From: Thiotrichales bacterium
GTDB lineage: Bacteria; Pseudomonadota; Gammaproteobacteria; Beggiatoales; Beggiatoaceae
Assembly (NCBI GenBank): GCA_016745035.1
Contig: JADGDE010000005.1
Location: 155,032-219,031, forward strand
DNA length: 64,000 nt
Reading direction: 5' to 3'
The first letter of the stretch is position 1; every line of letters starts with the position of its first letter. This document shows, piece after piece, positions 9,352-18,466 of the stretch. The notes beneath the pieces are model-generated. The model made no database searches and was not told where the DNA came from. It was given only the letters and a program-made list of their open reading frames with translations. A program made the translations under genes and the position numbers.

Positions 9352-10235
9352 TGAATTTTGACTTAGCAACAGCCCTGGTTGTTTTAATCGTTGTCAGCGT
9401 ATTGATTATCGCCTATGAAAAACGCTTTTTGCCCAAGCTACCGGAAGAACAAGAGCCCTATTTTTTCCCGGATTTAGCTCGCTCATTATTACCGATTTTT
9501 ATCATCGTTTTGGTATTACGCTCATTTTTAGCTGAACCCTTTCGGATTCCTTCTGGCTCGATGATGCCGACGTTGCTGGTTGGTGATTTTATTTTGGTAA
9601 ATAAGTTTGCTTACGGCTTACGTCTCCCAGTGCTTAATACTAAACTGATTGAAGTTGGTGAACCGGAGCGTGGCGATGTCGTGGTATTTCGTTATCCAGT
9701 AGACCCGCGTATCCCTTATATTAAACGGGTTGTGGGTGTGCCCGGTGATGAACTGGCTTATGATCATGTCAATAAAACCTTGTATCTTAATGGTAAATTG
9801 GTCGCTCAAGAAAAACAAAATAGTTATATTGGTGTTGGTGCTGGCAGTAATATGACTGGAGCCGATTACCGTATCGAAACGTTACCCAATGGCATTAAAC
9901 ACGATGTTTTGGTACGCCCTGAGTTTGGTGGCTTGATTCCTTATATTTGGGAAGATACAAAAATGACGGTCGAAAAATTAGATGTCAATGCCTTGCGGAT
10001 GATGGGGCAAAATTTACCGTTTGATTTACAAAATAAAATGCGCCGCTTACAAATTACTAAAATTCCAGAAGGGCATTATTTTGTCCTGGGGGATAACCGG
10101 GATAACAGTCGTGATAGCCGTTTTTGGGGGCTAGTGCCTGAAGAAAATCTGGTTGGTAAAGCCTTTTTTGTCTGGATGAACTGGGAATGGGCTAGCGGTG
10201 GTATCCACTGGCAACGTATTGGTGCAATTCACTAG
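9351..10235 (+). CDS. lepB: Signal peptidase I
   Basis: 294 residues. Two N-terminal membrane segments (about 6-22 and 45-60) anchor the enzyme in the inner membrane, with the catalytic domain in the periplasm. The nucleophile Ser70 lies in PSGSMMPTL and the general base Lys125 in YIKRVVGVPGD. The later boxes GDNRDNSRDSRFWG are also present. It removes signal peptides from exported preproteins, including the many secreted proteins of this window. Coupled to lepA by a one-base overlap and followed by DUF4845 and rnc. Confidence 0.97.
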   Translation: MNFDLATALVVLIVVSVLIIAYEKRFLPKLPEEQEPYFFPDLARSLLPIFIIVLVLRSFLAEPFRIPSGSMMPTLLVGDFILVNKFAYGLRLPVLNTKLIEVGEPERGDVVVFRYPVDPRIPYIKRVVGVPGDELAYDHVNKTLYLNGKLVAQEKQNSYIGVGAGSNMTGADYRIETLPNGIKHDVLVRPEFGGLIPYIWEDTKMTVEKLDVNALRMMGQNLPFDLQNKMRRLQITKIPEGHYFVLGDNRDNSRDSRFWGLVPEENLVGKAFFVWMNWEWASGGIHWQRIGAIH

Positions 10236-10244
10236 GAGATAGTC

Positions 10245-10646
10245 ATGAATCATATGATGGCAATGCATAGCTTAAAGCGGTCAAAACAACAAGGCGCGAG
10301 CATGTTGTTCATTGGTTTTATTTTGGTTATATTAGCTTTGATTGGAAAATTTGCTTTTTCCGTGGTGCCTTTTTATGAGGAATACGCAGCTATTTCACGT
10401 TCGGTAAATCAATTGAGTGATAAACCCAATGCGAGAACCATGACCGGTACTAACCTGAAAAGTTCCTTACTGAATATCCTCTATATTAATAGTGTTCGGA
10501 CTGTAAAGGACGCGAATTTTAAAGAGCATTTTTATTTGAAAAAAACCGGTTCAGGGCGCGACGTGATTATTAAATATCAACGCGAGGCACTGTTTTTTAA
10601 AAATATTTATCTAACCGTTAAATTTGAAGAAACCGTGACCTTATAA
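10245..10646 (+). CDS. DUF4845 single-pass membrane protein
   Basis: 133 residues. AGGAGA sits well placed before the ATG at 10245. After a basic N-terminus (KRSKQQGASM) comes one hydrophobic segment (about residues 20-40), then an extracytoplasmic domain of about 90 residues. The first half resembles a pilin-like N-terminus. The gene is conserved between lepB and rnc in gammaproteobacteria, with no established function; a link to envelope biogenesis or protein export is inferred from context only. Confidence 0.85.
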   Translation: MNHMMAMHSLKRSKQQGASMLFIGFILVILALIGKFAFSVVPFYEEYAAISRSVNQLSDKPNARTMTGTNLKSSLLNILYINSVRTVKDANFKEHFYLKKTGSGRDVIIKYQREALFFKNIYLTVKFEETVTL

Positions 10647-10648
10647 CC

Positions 10649-11323
10649 TTGAGCGAACATCACACTTTATCTGCTAAACTTGACTATCAATTTAGTGATG
10701 CGGATTTATTAAAAACTGCCTTAACCCATCGTAGCGCTGCGGATAAACACAATGAGCGCTTGGAATTTTTAGGTGATTCCTTGCTGGGTTATCTGATTGC
10801 CGATCGCTTATTTCGACAATTTCCGGACGCACGCGAAGGGCAATTGACCCGCCTGCGTGCCTCTTTAGTCAAAGGCGAAACCTTAGCCGATATTGCCCGT
10901 GATCTTAATTTGGGGCATTTTCTCATTTTAGGCAGTGGTGAATTAAAAAGTGGCGGTTGGCGACGTGATTCTATCTTAGCTGATACCTTGGAAGCGGTGA
11001 TCGGGGCAGTATATTTAGATGGCGGTTTAAATGCTTGTGAGGACTTGATTGACAAGCTTTACCAGACTCGCCTAAAAGGCTTATCTTTGAGCCATATTGA
11101 TAAAGACCCAAAAACCCGCCTGCAAGAATATTTACAAGCAAAAAAATTGCAATTACCTCAATATAAAATTACCGCGATTACAGGTGATGATCACAACCAA
11201 ATTTTCAACGTCAGTTGTCGTATTGCTGAACTCCCTAAAGCTGTCCAAGGTGAAGGACGAAGTCGTCGACATGCCGAACAAGCAGCCGCCAAAAGGGTTT
11301 TAAAGCTGCTGCAAACAAAGTAA
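10649..11323 (+). CDS. rnc: Ribonuclease III
   Basis: 224 residues starting at a TTG two bases after the DUF4845 stop. The signature NERLEFLGDS (residues 35-44) carries the metal-binding Glu/Asp. The second acidic motif is DTLEAVIGAVYLDGG. A double-stranded RNA-binding domain starts near DPKTRLQEYLQ and ends with GEGRSRRHAEQAAA. It processes rRNA and other double-stranded RNA; several hairpins in this window, such as those in the cbb operon, are plausible substrates. The usual downstream era is not here. Confidence 0.97.
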   Translation: MSEHHTLSAKLDYQFSDADLLKTALTHRSAADKHNERLEFLGDSLLGYLIADRLFRQFPDAREGQLTRLRASLVKGETLADIARDLNLGHFLILGSGELKSGGWRRDSILADTLEAVIGAVYLDGGLNACEDLIDKLYQTRLKGLSLSHIDKDPKTRLQEYLQAKKLQLPQYKITAITGDDHNQIFNVSCRIAELPKAVQGEGRSRRHAEQAAAKRVLKLLQTK

Positions 11324-11418
11324 TGATTCACAGCAACAGACCCTGAAAAGCTGGAGTGGAGCCAATCGTGCTCTGACAGATCAAAGCCGAAAAAACTTAA
11401 TTATCAACGGAAAATCCT

Positions 11419-11775
11419 ATGTCTGTACAGATTTATCATAACCCCCACTGTAGTAAAAGCCGTGCTAGTTTAGCTTTATTGGAAGAAAAAGTCGCTGCGG
11501 ATGATATTGAGATTATCCCCTATTTAGACACGCCGCCAACAGCAGAAACCTTATTAAAACTTTGTCATCAGTTAAATTGTCATCCGATTAAGCTGATGCG
11601 CACACAAGAAGCACGGTTTGAAGAACTGGGATTAAATAATGATGATGAGCGCAGTGATTTGGCTTGGTGTCAATTAATGGCGGATAATCCTATTCTAATT
11701 CAAAGACCGATTGTGATCCGAGATAATCATGTGGTCATCGGGCGACCACCTGAGAATGTATTAGATTTACTCTAG
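11419..11775 (+). CDS. arsC: ArsC-family reductase (YfgD-like)
   Basis: 118 residues. The N-terminus IYHNPHCSKSR contains the active-site Cys11. RTQEARFEELGL and a C-terminal RPIVIRDNHVVIGRPPE segment (supplying the substrate-binding Arg) complete the glutaredoxin-dependent arsenate reductase pattern. The HCSKSR motif is closer to the YfgD subgroup than to classical plasmid ArsC (ACGTSR), so arsenate may not be the physiological substrate. No other arsenic genes lie nearby. Confidence 0.87.
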   Translation: MSVQIYHNPHCSKSRASLALLEEKVAADDIEIIPYLDTPPTAETLLKLCHQLNCHPIKLMRTQEARFEELGLNNDDERSDLAWCQLMADNPILIQRPIVIRDNHVVIGRPPENVLDLL

Positions 11776-11778
11776 GCT

Positions 11779-13296
11779 CTATCGTAATAGCGCTAAACTA
11801 ACATCATAACAATGGTAATAGTCCGCATAAGCATCCCAAGCGATAACACTTGGAGTGGTGTCTGTCTGTCGGAGTAAATACATATTCAGCGCCTTATCAT
11901 TTGCCCAGCAGCTCAATTGAATCATACGGTTTTGTTGTTTATCGCTGGGATAACGTGCTAATAAATCCAATACAGCTTGACGTAATTGTTCGGGCTGATA
12001 AGCTGCTGCTGCAAAAATATGTTCACGGTAATGTGCATTGGCAAGTGTCGCATACAAACGGGCATACATTGCCCAGCCCTCGCGCTGCTGGGTTTTGTCC
12101 ACAGCCAAGAGTGCAATTTGCTCAATTTCAGAAAAACTCCCCCCCCATTCCGGGCGAAAATTATCCGCGGCTATTTGATGCAGGCGCACATAATAAGGCA
12201 TGGATCTTAAGGCGACTTTATATTGCTCGAGTATACTTTGTTTGCTCCATTTCAGCGGTCTTGCAATCGCTAATAATAAAACATGCCATTCAGGATTGAC
12301 ATTCGCCTGCACTTTGTAGTGCTTCAAGGTATGTAAACTTTTATCAATATAATGGTAAAAGCCACGCCACTTATCCGCAGCAACCGATTCAGAGGGTGTT
12401 GTACCACGGATTTGCCAAGCGCGGTCATGATAGGCTTGAGCTAAAATAACTGGGGCTAAGATAGAATGGCTCACTTGTTTTAACCACTGCTGTGATGTTG
12501 CTTCATAAGCTTCCCAAGTTTGCAGAGACTGTAATTGTTGCCAAGATAATTGCTGATGCAACGTTGCTAAGGGATGTTCGCCATCAAGATTATTTTGTTG
12601 TTGAAGATAGCGATTTCCTAAATCCTCAAGTGGTTCAAAATCACCCGCTAACCACCATTGCTGTGATTGTGGCTTATCTATCACTGAGGTAGCCCTTTTA
12701 CGCTCAAATGTCACTTGCGTGAGTGTCAGGGCATTATGTATTTTTTCTCGCAAACCTGCTTGTTCGACTGCACTCAACTGAGGGAAAACATTGGTTTGTA
12801 ACTTAGGGAGCTTTAAGTTTTGGGTAATCCGGGCTTGGCTGCTGTTTTCTTCTGTTTCAAGAGATCTAAATGCGGGACTGAATGTCGCTGTTGGCGATAG
12901 TAAAAAACCTTGTTCTGTTTGCCATAAAGGTTGGTAGAGCCAGAATAAAACCGCCAATAACAACATAAGCAATGATAGTTTTGCTAAGGGTTTGGCTTTT
13001 ACTGGTGCGGTGCTTTTGCTTTGAGTCGTTGAGCGAGAGGTGTGGGGAATGACTAAAGGCGCGGGTGTTAGAGGAGCGATCAGTGTGATTTGGCAGTTTA
13101 AGCCCGCTTGCTCTAATCGACGTTGATATTTTTTCGCCAACGCTAAATCATCAGTTTTTTTGATAACCCAGATTTTGTTTACGAGCGGCAACAGTTCTTT
13201 GGGTGTTTTTTTAAATACCCGGCTTAATGCCAAGATCGCTTGCTTGGGATCGCACTCAGCTTGTACGCCGAGGCTAATAACTTGATAATGAGGCAT
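11779..13296 (-). CDS. DUF4034-like membrane protein
   Basis: 505 residues. The first 80 residues resemble a small cytosolic domain (YQVISLGVQAECDPKQAI...). A Pro/Ser-rich linker precedes one membrane segment (about 107-125, LSLLMLLLAVLFWLY). The periplasmic part is helical. The stretch with SILAPVILAQAYHDRAWQIRG, then FRPEWGGSFSEIEQIA and EGWAMYARLYATLA matches my recollection of DUF4034 proteins. No catalytic residues are evident. It converges on the arsC-like gene with a gap of only 3 bp and lies downstream of sspB. Confidence 0.6.
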   Translation of the reverse strand: MPHYQVISLGVQAECDPKQAILALSRVFKKTPKELLPLVNKIWVIKKTDDLALAKKYQRRLEQAGLNCQITLIAPLTPAPLVIPHTSRSTTQSKSTAPVKAKPLAKLSLLMLLLAVLFWLYQPLWQTEQGFLLSPTATFSPAFRSLETEENSSQARITQNLKLPKLQTNVFPQLSAVEQAGLREKIHNALTLTQVTFERKRATSVIDKPQSQQWWLAGDFEPLEDLGNRYLQQQNNLDGEHPLATLHQQLSWQQLQSLQTWEAYEATSQQWLKQVSHSILAPVILAQAYHDRAWQIRGTTPSESVAADKWRGFYHYIDKSLHTLKHYKVQANVNPEWHVLLLAIARPLKWSKQSILEQYKVALRSMPYYVRLHQIAADNFRPEWGGSFSEIEQIALLAVDKTQQREGWAMYARLYATLANAHYREHIFAAAAYQPEQLRQAVLDLLARYPSDKQQNRMIQLSCWANDKALNMYLLRQTDTTPSVIAWDAYADYYHCYDVSLALLR

Positions 13297-13357
13297 TGAT
13301 AATCTGTGCTCCTATGCCACAAGCGGCTCACGTCTTAGCCTCATTCCTTAAATTAGC

Positions 13358-13777
13358 TCATTTCACAACTTTTAAGAAAGATGGGCGTTTTTTCTTCTCC
13401 GTGTTCTCAGGTTCTGTCGTTAGTTCTTCTGGTTCATCGAAACTGGTATCGGGGTTTTCTTCAAACTGCTCGGCTTGAAACATCATCCCTTGACCATTTT
13501 CTTTGGCATAAAGACCTAAGGCTGCGACCATAGGCACATAGATTTGTTGCACTTGTCCTGAAAAACGTGCAGTAAAACTAACATACTCATTTTCTAGTTC
13601 CAAGCTTTGTACCGCTGTCGGCGACATATTAAGGATGATCGTACCATTTTCTTGCACAAACTCGCGTGGTACTTGGGTGTTATCTTGACTGGCATCAACC
13701 AATAAATAGGGTGTCAGTTGATTGTCTAATAGCCACTCGTAAATGGCACGCAATAAATAAGGACGTGTAGGGGTCAT
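13358..13777 (-). CDS. sspB: ClpXP protease specificity-enhancing factor SspB
   Basis: 139 residues. The dimeric substrate-binding domain is recognisable from RPYLLRAIYEWLLDNQLTPY through REFVQENGTIILNMSP to YVSFTARFSGQ. The C-terminal tail ends in a basic-hydrophobic PSFLKVVK, fitting the ClpX-binding XB peptide. SspB delivers ssrA-tagged proteins to ClpXP. It usually follows petABC and sspA; here sspA is missing and sspB directly follows petC, separated by a strong terminator. Confidence 0.93.
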   Translation of the reverse strand: MTPTRPYLLRAIYEWLLDNQLTPYLLVDASQDNTQVPREFVQENGTIILNMSPTAVQSLELENEYVSFTARFSGQVQQIYVPMVAALGLYAKENGQGMMFQAEQFEENPDTSFDEPEELTTEPENTEKKKRPSFLKVVK

Positions 13778-13793
13778 GTTTTTTTCCGAAAAA

Positions 13794-13826
13794 AAACGCC
13801 TGAAAAGTCAGACTTATCAGGCGTTT
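13794..13826 (-). terminator. Intrinsic terminator of petABC
   Basis: AAACGCCTGA (13794-13803) pairs with TCAGGCGTTT (13817-13826). Read on the minus strand the stem is followed by a run of about eight U. It ends the petABC transcript just upstream of sspB, so sspB needs read-through or its own promoter. Confidence 0.85.
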
Positions 13827-13859
13827 GTTAGCTAGTTACTTAACTCATGCTGGCGTTGT

Positions 13860-14594
13860 TTATTTCACATCGCGCCAGTATTCTTTCTTGAGTAAGTAAG
13901 CCACAACGAACATCAGCAGCAAGAATAATAAGACTTTCTTGCCGAGGTCATAGCGTTGCAGTTTTGCAGGCTCACCCATGTAAGCTAAAAAGTTGACCAA
14001 ATCTTGGACATCGTTTTTATAAGCTTCATGCTTCGCAGGGTCAGCAGGTTCTAAAGAGGCAATCACTTGATGCTCTTTGCCATCATGACCCATTTCAGTT
14101 TTGTAAACCGCTTTTTGTGCACCTTGGCGTTCCCAAAATACGTGAGGCATACCCACATCTTTGAATACCAAGTTGTTGACACCCCAAGGACGGGATTCGT
14201 CTTCATAGAAGCTCAACAGATAGGTGTAAACCCAGTCACTGCCACGGGCACGGTCAATAACGCTCAAGTCCGGTGGTAAAACCCCAAACCAGTTTTCCGC
14301 ATCTTCAGGACGCATGGCAATATCCATGGTTTCGCCAACTTTTTCCGAGGCAAACATCAGGTTTTCTTTGACTTGTTCGTCAGTTAAACCCAAGTCTTTA
14401 CCCATGCGGTTGTAGCGCATGAACTTAGCAGAATGGCAGCTTAAGCAATAGTTGACGAATAAAGATGCACCACGCTGCAATGATGCGGTATCACTCAAAT
14501 CGACATTAGCCGATTGCAAAGGCACACCGCCACCTGCTGCAAAACTGTTGGCAGAAAGCACCAAGCCCGCAAATAACGAAAGTATTTTTTTCAT
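13860..14594 (-). CDS. petC: Cytochrome c1 of the bc1 complex
   Basis: 244 residues from the ATG at 14594, chosen because AGGAAAGG precedes it and MKKILSLFAGLVLSANSFA is a clean signal peptide; a longer frame to 14660 would overlap petB. The heme-binding motif is CLSCHS, the YNRMGKDLG and MPHVFWERQG segments (Met ligand region) are present, and a C-terminal membrane anchor (about 220-238) ends in KKEYWRDVK. It carries electrons from the Rieske protein to soluble cytochrome c in the periplasm. Third gene of the petABC operon. Confidence 0.96.
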   Translation of the reverse strand: MKKILSLFAGLVLSANSFAAGGGVPLQSANVDLSDTASLQRGASLFVNYCLSCHSAKFMRYNRMGKDLGLTDEQVKENLMFASEKVGETMDIAMRPEDAENWFGVLPPDLSVIDRARGSDWVYTYLLSFYEDESRPWGVNNLVFKDVGMPHVFWERQGAQKAVYKTEMGHDGKEHQVIASLEPADPAKHEAYKNDVQDLVNFLAYMGEPAKLQRYDLGKKVLLFLLLMFVVAYLLKKEYWRDVK

Positions 14595-14610
14595 TTCTCT
14601 AATCCTTTCC

Positions 14611-15831
14611 TTAGTGGGCTTTGAAGGTGACGCGGTCAGGCACAGGCTTGGTTTTATCAATCGCCGAGTAGAACGGCATCAATAAGAAATAAGCAAAGTA
14701 CAAGATACTGAATAGACGCGCCATATCGGTGAAGAGTTCGGTAGCAGGTTGCGTACCTAAGTAACCTAAGGCAATAAAGCTGATAACGAAGATAAAGGTA
14801 GCAATTTTGAACAAGGGACCTTTATAGCGCATAGATTTAACCGGACTACGATCTAACCAAGGCAAGATAAACAGCACCGCAATCGCACCACCCATCGCCA
14901 CAACACCTAAGAACTTGTCAGGGACAGCACGTAAGATGGCGTAGAAAGGCGTGAAATACCATAAAGGCACGATATGCTCAGGGGTTTTCAATGGATCTGC
15001 GGGAATAAAGTTATCTTTTTCAAGGAACCAACCACCAAACTCAGGGGCAAAGAACACAATCATAGAGAAGACCATCAAGAAGACCACGACACCGACAATA
15101 TCTTTGACACTGTAATAAGGGTGGAAAGGAATGCCATCGACAGGAATGCCGTCTGCATTTTTATTTTTCTTAATTTCAACACCGTCAGGGTTGTTAGAAC
15201 CAACTTCATGTAAAGCAATAATATGAACTGCAACCAACATCACTAAGATTAAAGGAACCAAAATAACGTGGAAAGCAAAGAAACGGTTTAAGGTCGCATC
15301 AGCGATAACGAAATCCCCTCGAATCCACAGTGCTAAGCTATCACCAACGAATGGAATTGCACCAAAGAGGGAAATAATTACTTGCGCACCCCAGAAGGAC
15401 ATTTGACCCCAAGGTAATAAGTAACCCATGAAGGCTTCAGCCATCAGAGCGAGGTATAAAAACATACCGATAACCCAGAGTAACTCACGAGGACTACGAT
15501 AAGAGCCGTACATCAGCCCACGGAACATGTGCAGGTAAATGACTACGAAGAATAAGGATGCGCCCGTAGAATGCATATAACGTATCAACCAACCCCACTC
15601 AACATCACGCATGATGTATTCAACCGATGCAAACGCCATTTCCGCATCAGGTTTGTAGTTCATGGTCAAGAAAATACCACTGAGGATTTGGATAACCAAA
15701 ACCACCAAGGCTAATGAACCAAAGAAATACCAGAAATTAAAGTTTTTTGGCGCGTAGTATTCGGCGAGATGCTCATTCCAGAGCTTGCTCATCGGATAAC
15801 GACGGTCTATCCAAGCGACTAATTTATCCAT
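14611..15831 (-). CDS. petB: Cytochrome b of the bc1 complex
   Basis: 406 residues with about eight membrane helices. The two heme-ligand pairs are in RYMHSTGAS/YLHMFRGL and FFAFHVILV/VAVHIIALHE. The Qo-site motif reads PLWY instead of PEWY; gammaproteobacteria often have PVWY here, so this is a mild variant. The start overlaps the petA stop by one base (TAATG). It oxidises quinol at the Qo site in the inner membrane. Confidence 0.97.
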   Translation of the reverse strand: MDKLVAWIDRRYPMSKLWNEHLAEYYAPKNFNFWYFFGSLALVVLVIQILSGIFLTMNYKPDAEMAFASVEYIMRDVEWGWLIRYMHSTGASLFFVVIYLHMFRGLMYGSYRSPRELLWVIGMFLYLALMAEAFMGYLLPWGQMSFWGAQVIISLFGAIPFVGDSLALWIRGDFVIADATLNRFFAFHVILVPLILVMLVAVHIIALHEVGSNNPDGVEIKKNKNADGIPVDGIPFHPYYSVKDIVGVVVFLMVFSMIVFFAPEFGGWFLEKDNFIPADPLKTPEHIVPLWYFTPFYAILRAVPDKFLGVVAMGGAIAVLFILPWLDRSPVKSMRYKGPLFKIATFIFVISFIALGYLGTQPATELFTDMARLFSILYFAYFLLMPFYSAIDKTKPVPDRVTFKAH

Positions 15832-16430
15832 TAGGCAGCACCTCCTTCATGATCAACGCCTACCATCAGCAATGTATCGCTCATGTATTTGTAAGGGGGA
15901 ACTTCGAGATTGGTTGGTGCGGGAACGCCTGCATAAACGCGGCCGGCATAATCAAAACGAGAACCATGGCAAGGACAGAAGAAGCCGCCTTTCCAGTCAC
16001 CACCTAAGTTATGCGGATCAGTTGATTTCACATGGCTAGGAGAACAGCCTAAATGAGTACAAATACCCACCAACACTAAGTATTCTTCTTTAATAGAACG
16101 GTATTTGTTAGTGGCATATGCAGGTTGCTGAGGCACAGCAGAATCAGGGTCGCGCAATTGACCGTCAAGTTCAGGCAAGGCTGAGAGGTTTTCAGGGGTG
16201 CGACGCACGATCCATACGGGTTTACCGCGCCATTCCACCGTCATCATTTGACCGGGTTCTAATTGACTAATATCCGCTTCTACTGGTGCTCCTGCTGCTT
16301 GTGCTTTGGCACTCGGTTGCATGGAGGAAATAAAGGGCACAGCGACAAACGCAGACCCTACTGCACCGACAACTGTGGTGGCACCAATTAGAAAGCGGCG
16401 TTTGCTTTTATCTACGCCTTCCGTACTCAT
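15831..16430 (-). CDS. petA: Rieske iron-sulfur subunit of the bc1 complex
   Basis: 199 residues from the ATG at 16430 (GGGAG upstream); a TTG at 16448 is less likely. A twin-arginine type signal anchor ([11 protein letters not shown]) starts the protein. The 2Fe-2S ligands are in CTHLGCS and CPCHGSRF. First gene of petABC. The region upstream to 16690 has no gene; an imperfect palindrome (GACTTAGGTCAAGTC, 16534-16548) lies there and could be an operator. Confidence 0.96.
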   Translation of the reverse strand: MSTEGVDKSKRRFLIGATTVVGAVGSAFVAVPFISSMQPSAKAQAAGAPVEADISQLEPGQMMTVEWRGKPVWIVRRTPENLSALPELDGQLRDPDSAVPQQPAYATNKYRSIKEEYLVLVGICTHLGCSPSHVKSTDPHNLGGDWKGGFFCPCHGSRFDYAGRVYAGVPAPTNLEVPPYKYMSDTLLMVGVDHEGGAA

Positions 16431-16689
16431 TTTGTGATAATCTCCCAAGTTGTAATTTTAGCAAGGACTTAGAAGCAAAGAACTGACTTGTCATGCGTTC
16501 ATCGCCAAAACGTATAAGGATCCTATAATATACGACTTAGGTCAAGTCCTAATCGAAAAAACCACCCTCTTTCAAAGGATTATTTTTTTTAAAATTTTAA
16601 TTGCCTTTGCTTAAAATTGTCTGAACCATTGAATATAAAACCGCAGATAAACACCGATTAAAAATATCTGTCTTCATTTGCGGTTTGGG

Positions 16690-16776
16690 TTGATGTTACG
16701 CAAAAGCTAAATACCTCTAGGCAAGTGGAAAAGCAGCTTAATTGTGGCAAAAACTGGCTTAGTGCATAACATCAGT
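16690..16776. mobile_element. MITE-like element, shortened copy B
   Basis: 87 bp. The left end TGATGTTACGC (16691-16701) and right end GCATAACATCAGT (16764-16776) match the ends of copy A. The inner hairpin and CCGCCATTGCTCCACGG block are deleted, while the GCAAGTGGAAAAGCA and GGCAAAAACTGGCTTAGTGC blocks remain. It ends 4 bp before the pepA stop codon. Confidence 0.8.
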
Positions 16777-16780
16777 TACG

Positions 16781-18328
16781 TTAAGCATTATTAGTATTTT
16801 GCTGTTTCTCTAAGCGATTGAGCAAGTATTGTGTTAGCAAAGCCACCGGGCGACCCGTTGCGCCTTTTTTCTTCGGACTGCCGCTAACCCATGCTGTGCC
16901 CGCAATATCCAAATGCGCCCACTGATAGTCTTTGGTAAAGCGCGAGAGGAAACAAGCGGCGGATATTGAACCAGCAGGTCGTCCGCCGACATTGGTCATA
17001 TCAGCAAAAGGACTGTCTAAGAGTTCTTGATAATCATCCCATAAAGGCATTTCCCAAGCCCTATCGGCACTTTGTTGCCCAGCGGCTAATAAGTCCGAGA
17101 CCAAAGGCGAATGGTTGCTAAACAAACCATGGGCGACCTTGCCCAAGGCAATCACGCAAGCGCCTGTTAAGGTAGCAATGTCAATCACCACCGCTGGCTC
17201 GTATTTGGCGCTGTAGGTTAAGGCATCGCATAAGACTAAGCGCCCTTCGGCATCGGTATTGAGAATTTCAATGGTTTTACCAGAAAGGCTGGTGAGAATA
17301 TCACTGGGTTTAAGCGCGTTACCATCAGGAAGGTTTTCGGTACAAGGCATCAAGCCGACCAGATTAATTGGCAAACGCATTTGGGCGATGGTTGCCAGCG
17401 TCCCGAACACGGAAGCTGCTCCGCACATGTCGTATTTCATCTCGTCCATCGCAGCGCCTGGTTTTAATGAAATCCCCCCGGCATCAAAAGTCACGCCTTT
17501 GCCAACCAAGACCACCGGTTTTTCACTTTTGTCCCCGCCTTGATAATGCAGGCTGATGAGTTTCGCCGGCTCGCGGCTGCCTCTGGCGACTCCTAATAAA
17601 GCCCCCATGCCCAGCTCTTCCATATCAGCCTCATCCAAGACTGCACAGCTGAGATTTTCATGCAGCATACACAGTTGTTTGCCTTGGGAAGCTAAATAGC
17701 TAGGCGTGCAGATATTCGGTGGCAAGTTTGCCAAGTCGCGGGTAAATTTCACCCCTTGGGCAATCGCCTGTCCGTGCAAGGATGCTTGTTCGGCATCGTC
17801 TAGTTCTTTGCGCGAGTTGACCATTAAGGTGATCTTGCGTAATAGGCGTTTATTTTGGGATTTATCTTTTTCGGTTTTGAGCTGATTAAAACGATAGCGC
17901 TGTTGCTCTACCGCTTCAATCGCATGGCGAATACGCCAATAAACCGAGCGCCCGGTGACATTTAATTGCGGTAGATATGAAGTTGCCTCCGTCACGCCCA
18001 AATTGTTAAGGGTTTTTATGCAATGTTGCCAGAGTTTGTGATAATTTTTATCTCCAAGCTCGCGTTCGCGCCCACAACCAAGCAATAAAACCCGCTCAGC
18101 ACTGATACCCTCAGGGTTACTTAACAGCAAATGCTGCCCCATTTTTCCCTCAAGATCGCCCCGGCGTAGCACCTTACTCAAATAGCCATCCATGACTTCA
18201 TCGATCACCATGGCACTCGGCGAGAGACGGCGATTATTATAAACCCCCAATATCATGCAACCGGTGCGTTGTTTTTCTGGGTGACCACTTTTGATGCTAA
18301 ATTCAATCATTTGTTTGGCTGTCTGCAA
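16781..18328 (-). CDS. pepA: Leucyl aminopeptidase PepA
   Basis: 515 residues from a TTG at 18328, which has a strong GAGGAGG about 6 bases before it; an ATG 18 bases downstream (MIEFSIKSG) aligns with the usual family start, so either is possible. The M17 di-metal site is visible in VGKGVTFDAGG, EMKYDMCGAA and NTDAEGRLVL. The C-terminal LDIAGTAW...GATGRPVALL is intact. It cleaves N-terminal residues from peptides in the cytosol; PepA also acts as a DNA-binding recombination and transcription factor in enterobacteria. Confidence 0.96.
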   Translation of the reverse strand: MQTAKQMIEFSIKSGHPEKQRTGCMILGVYNNRRLSPSAMVIDEVMDGYLSKVLRRGDLEGKMGQHLLLSNPEGISAERVLLLGCGRERELGDKNYHKLWQHCIKTLNNLGVTEATSYLPQLNVTGRSVYWRIRHAIEAVEQQRYRFNQLKTEKDKSQNKRLLRKITLMVNSRKELDDAEQASLHGQAIAQGVKFTRDLANLPPNICTPSYLASQGKQLCMLHENLSCAVLDEADMEELGMGALLGVARGSREPAKLISLHYQGGDKSEKPVVLVGKGVTFDAGGISLKPGAAMDEMKYDMCGAASVFGTLATIAQMRLPINLVGLMPCTENLPDGNALKPSDILTSLSGKTIEILNTDAEGRLVLCDALTYSAKYEPAVVIDIATLTGACVIALGKVAHGLFSNHSPLVSDLLAAGQQSADRAWEMPLWDDYQELLDSPFADMTNVGGRPAGSISAACFLSRFTKDYQWAHLDIAGTAWVSGSPKKKGATGRPVALLTQYLLNRLEKQQNTNNA

Positions 18329-18374
18329 CAGCCCCTCCTCATCTTGATTGTTTGTGTATTTCGGTAGTTATTCG

Positions 18375-18458
18375 TTGATGGCTTGCCAAATAAAAATTGG
18401 TAGTGAAGTAATGGCGGTTTTCTGAACCATTAAGGCACAGAAAGAAGCCTTTACGTCA
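18375..18458. mobile_element. MITE-like element, degraded copy J
   Basis: In reverse orientation relative to copy A. AGTAATGGCGGTTTTCTG (from about 18407) and GGCACAGAAAGAAGCCTTTACG (near 18434-18455) match the complement of copy H; the left part is shortened and the right terminus is eroded (GTCACACTAATATCA). It lies between pepA and the stop codon of orn. Confidence 0.65.
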
Positions 18459-18466
18459 CACTAATA

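Noticed and set aside
11850..12299. 149-codon plus-strand frame opposite the DUF4034-like gene
   Set aside because: Composition and lack of start signals mark it as a shadow of the minus-strand gene.
16518..16548. Standard -35/-10 promoter for petABC
   Set aside because: TTGACC and TATTAT on the minus strand are only 9 bases apart, too close for a sigma70 promoter.
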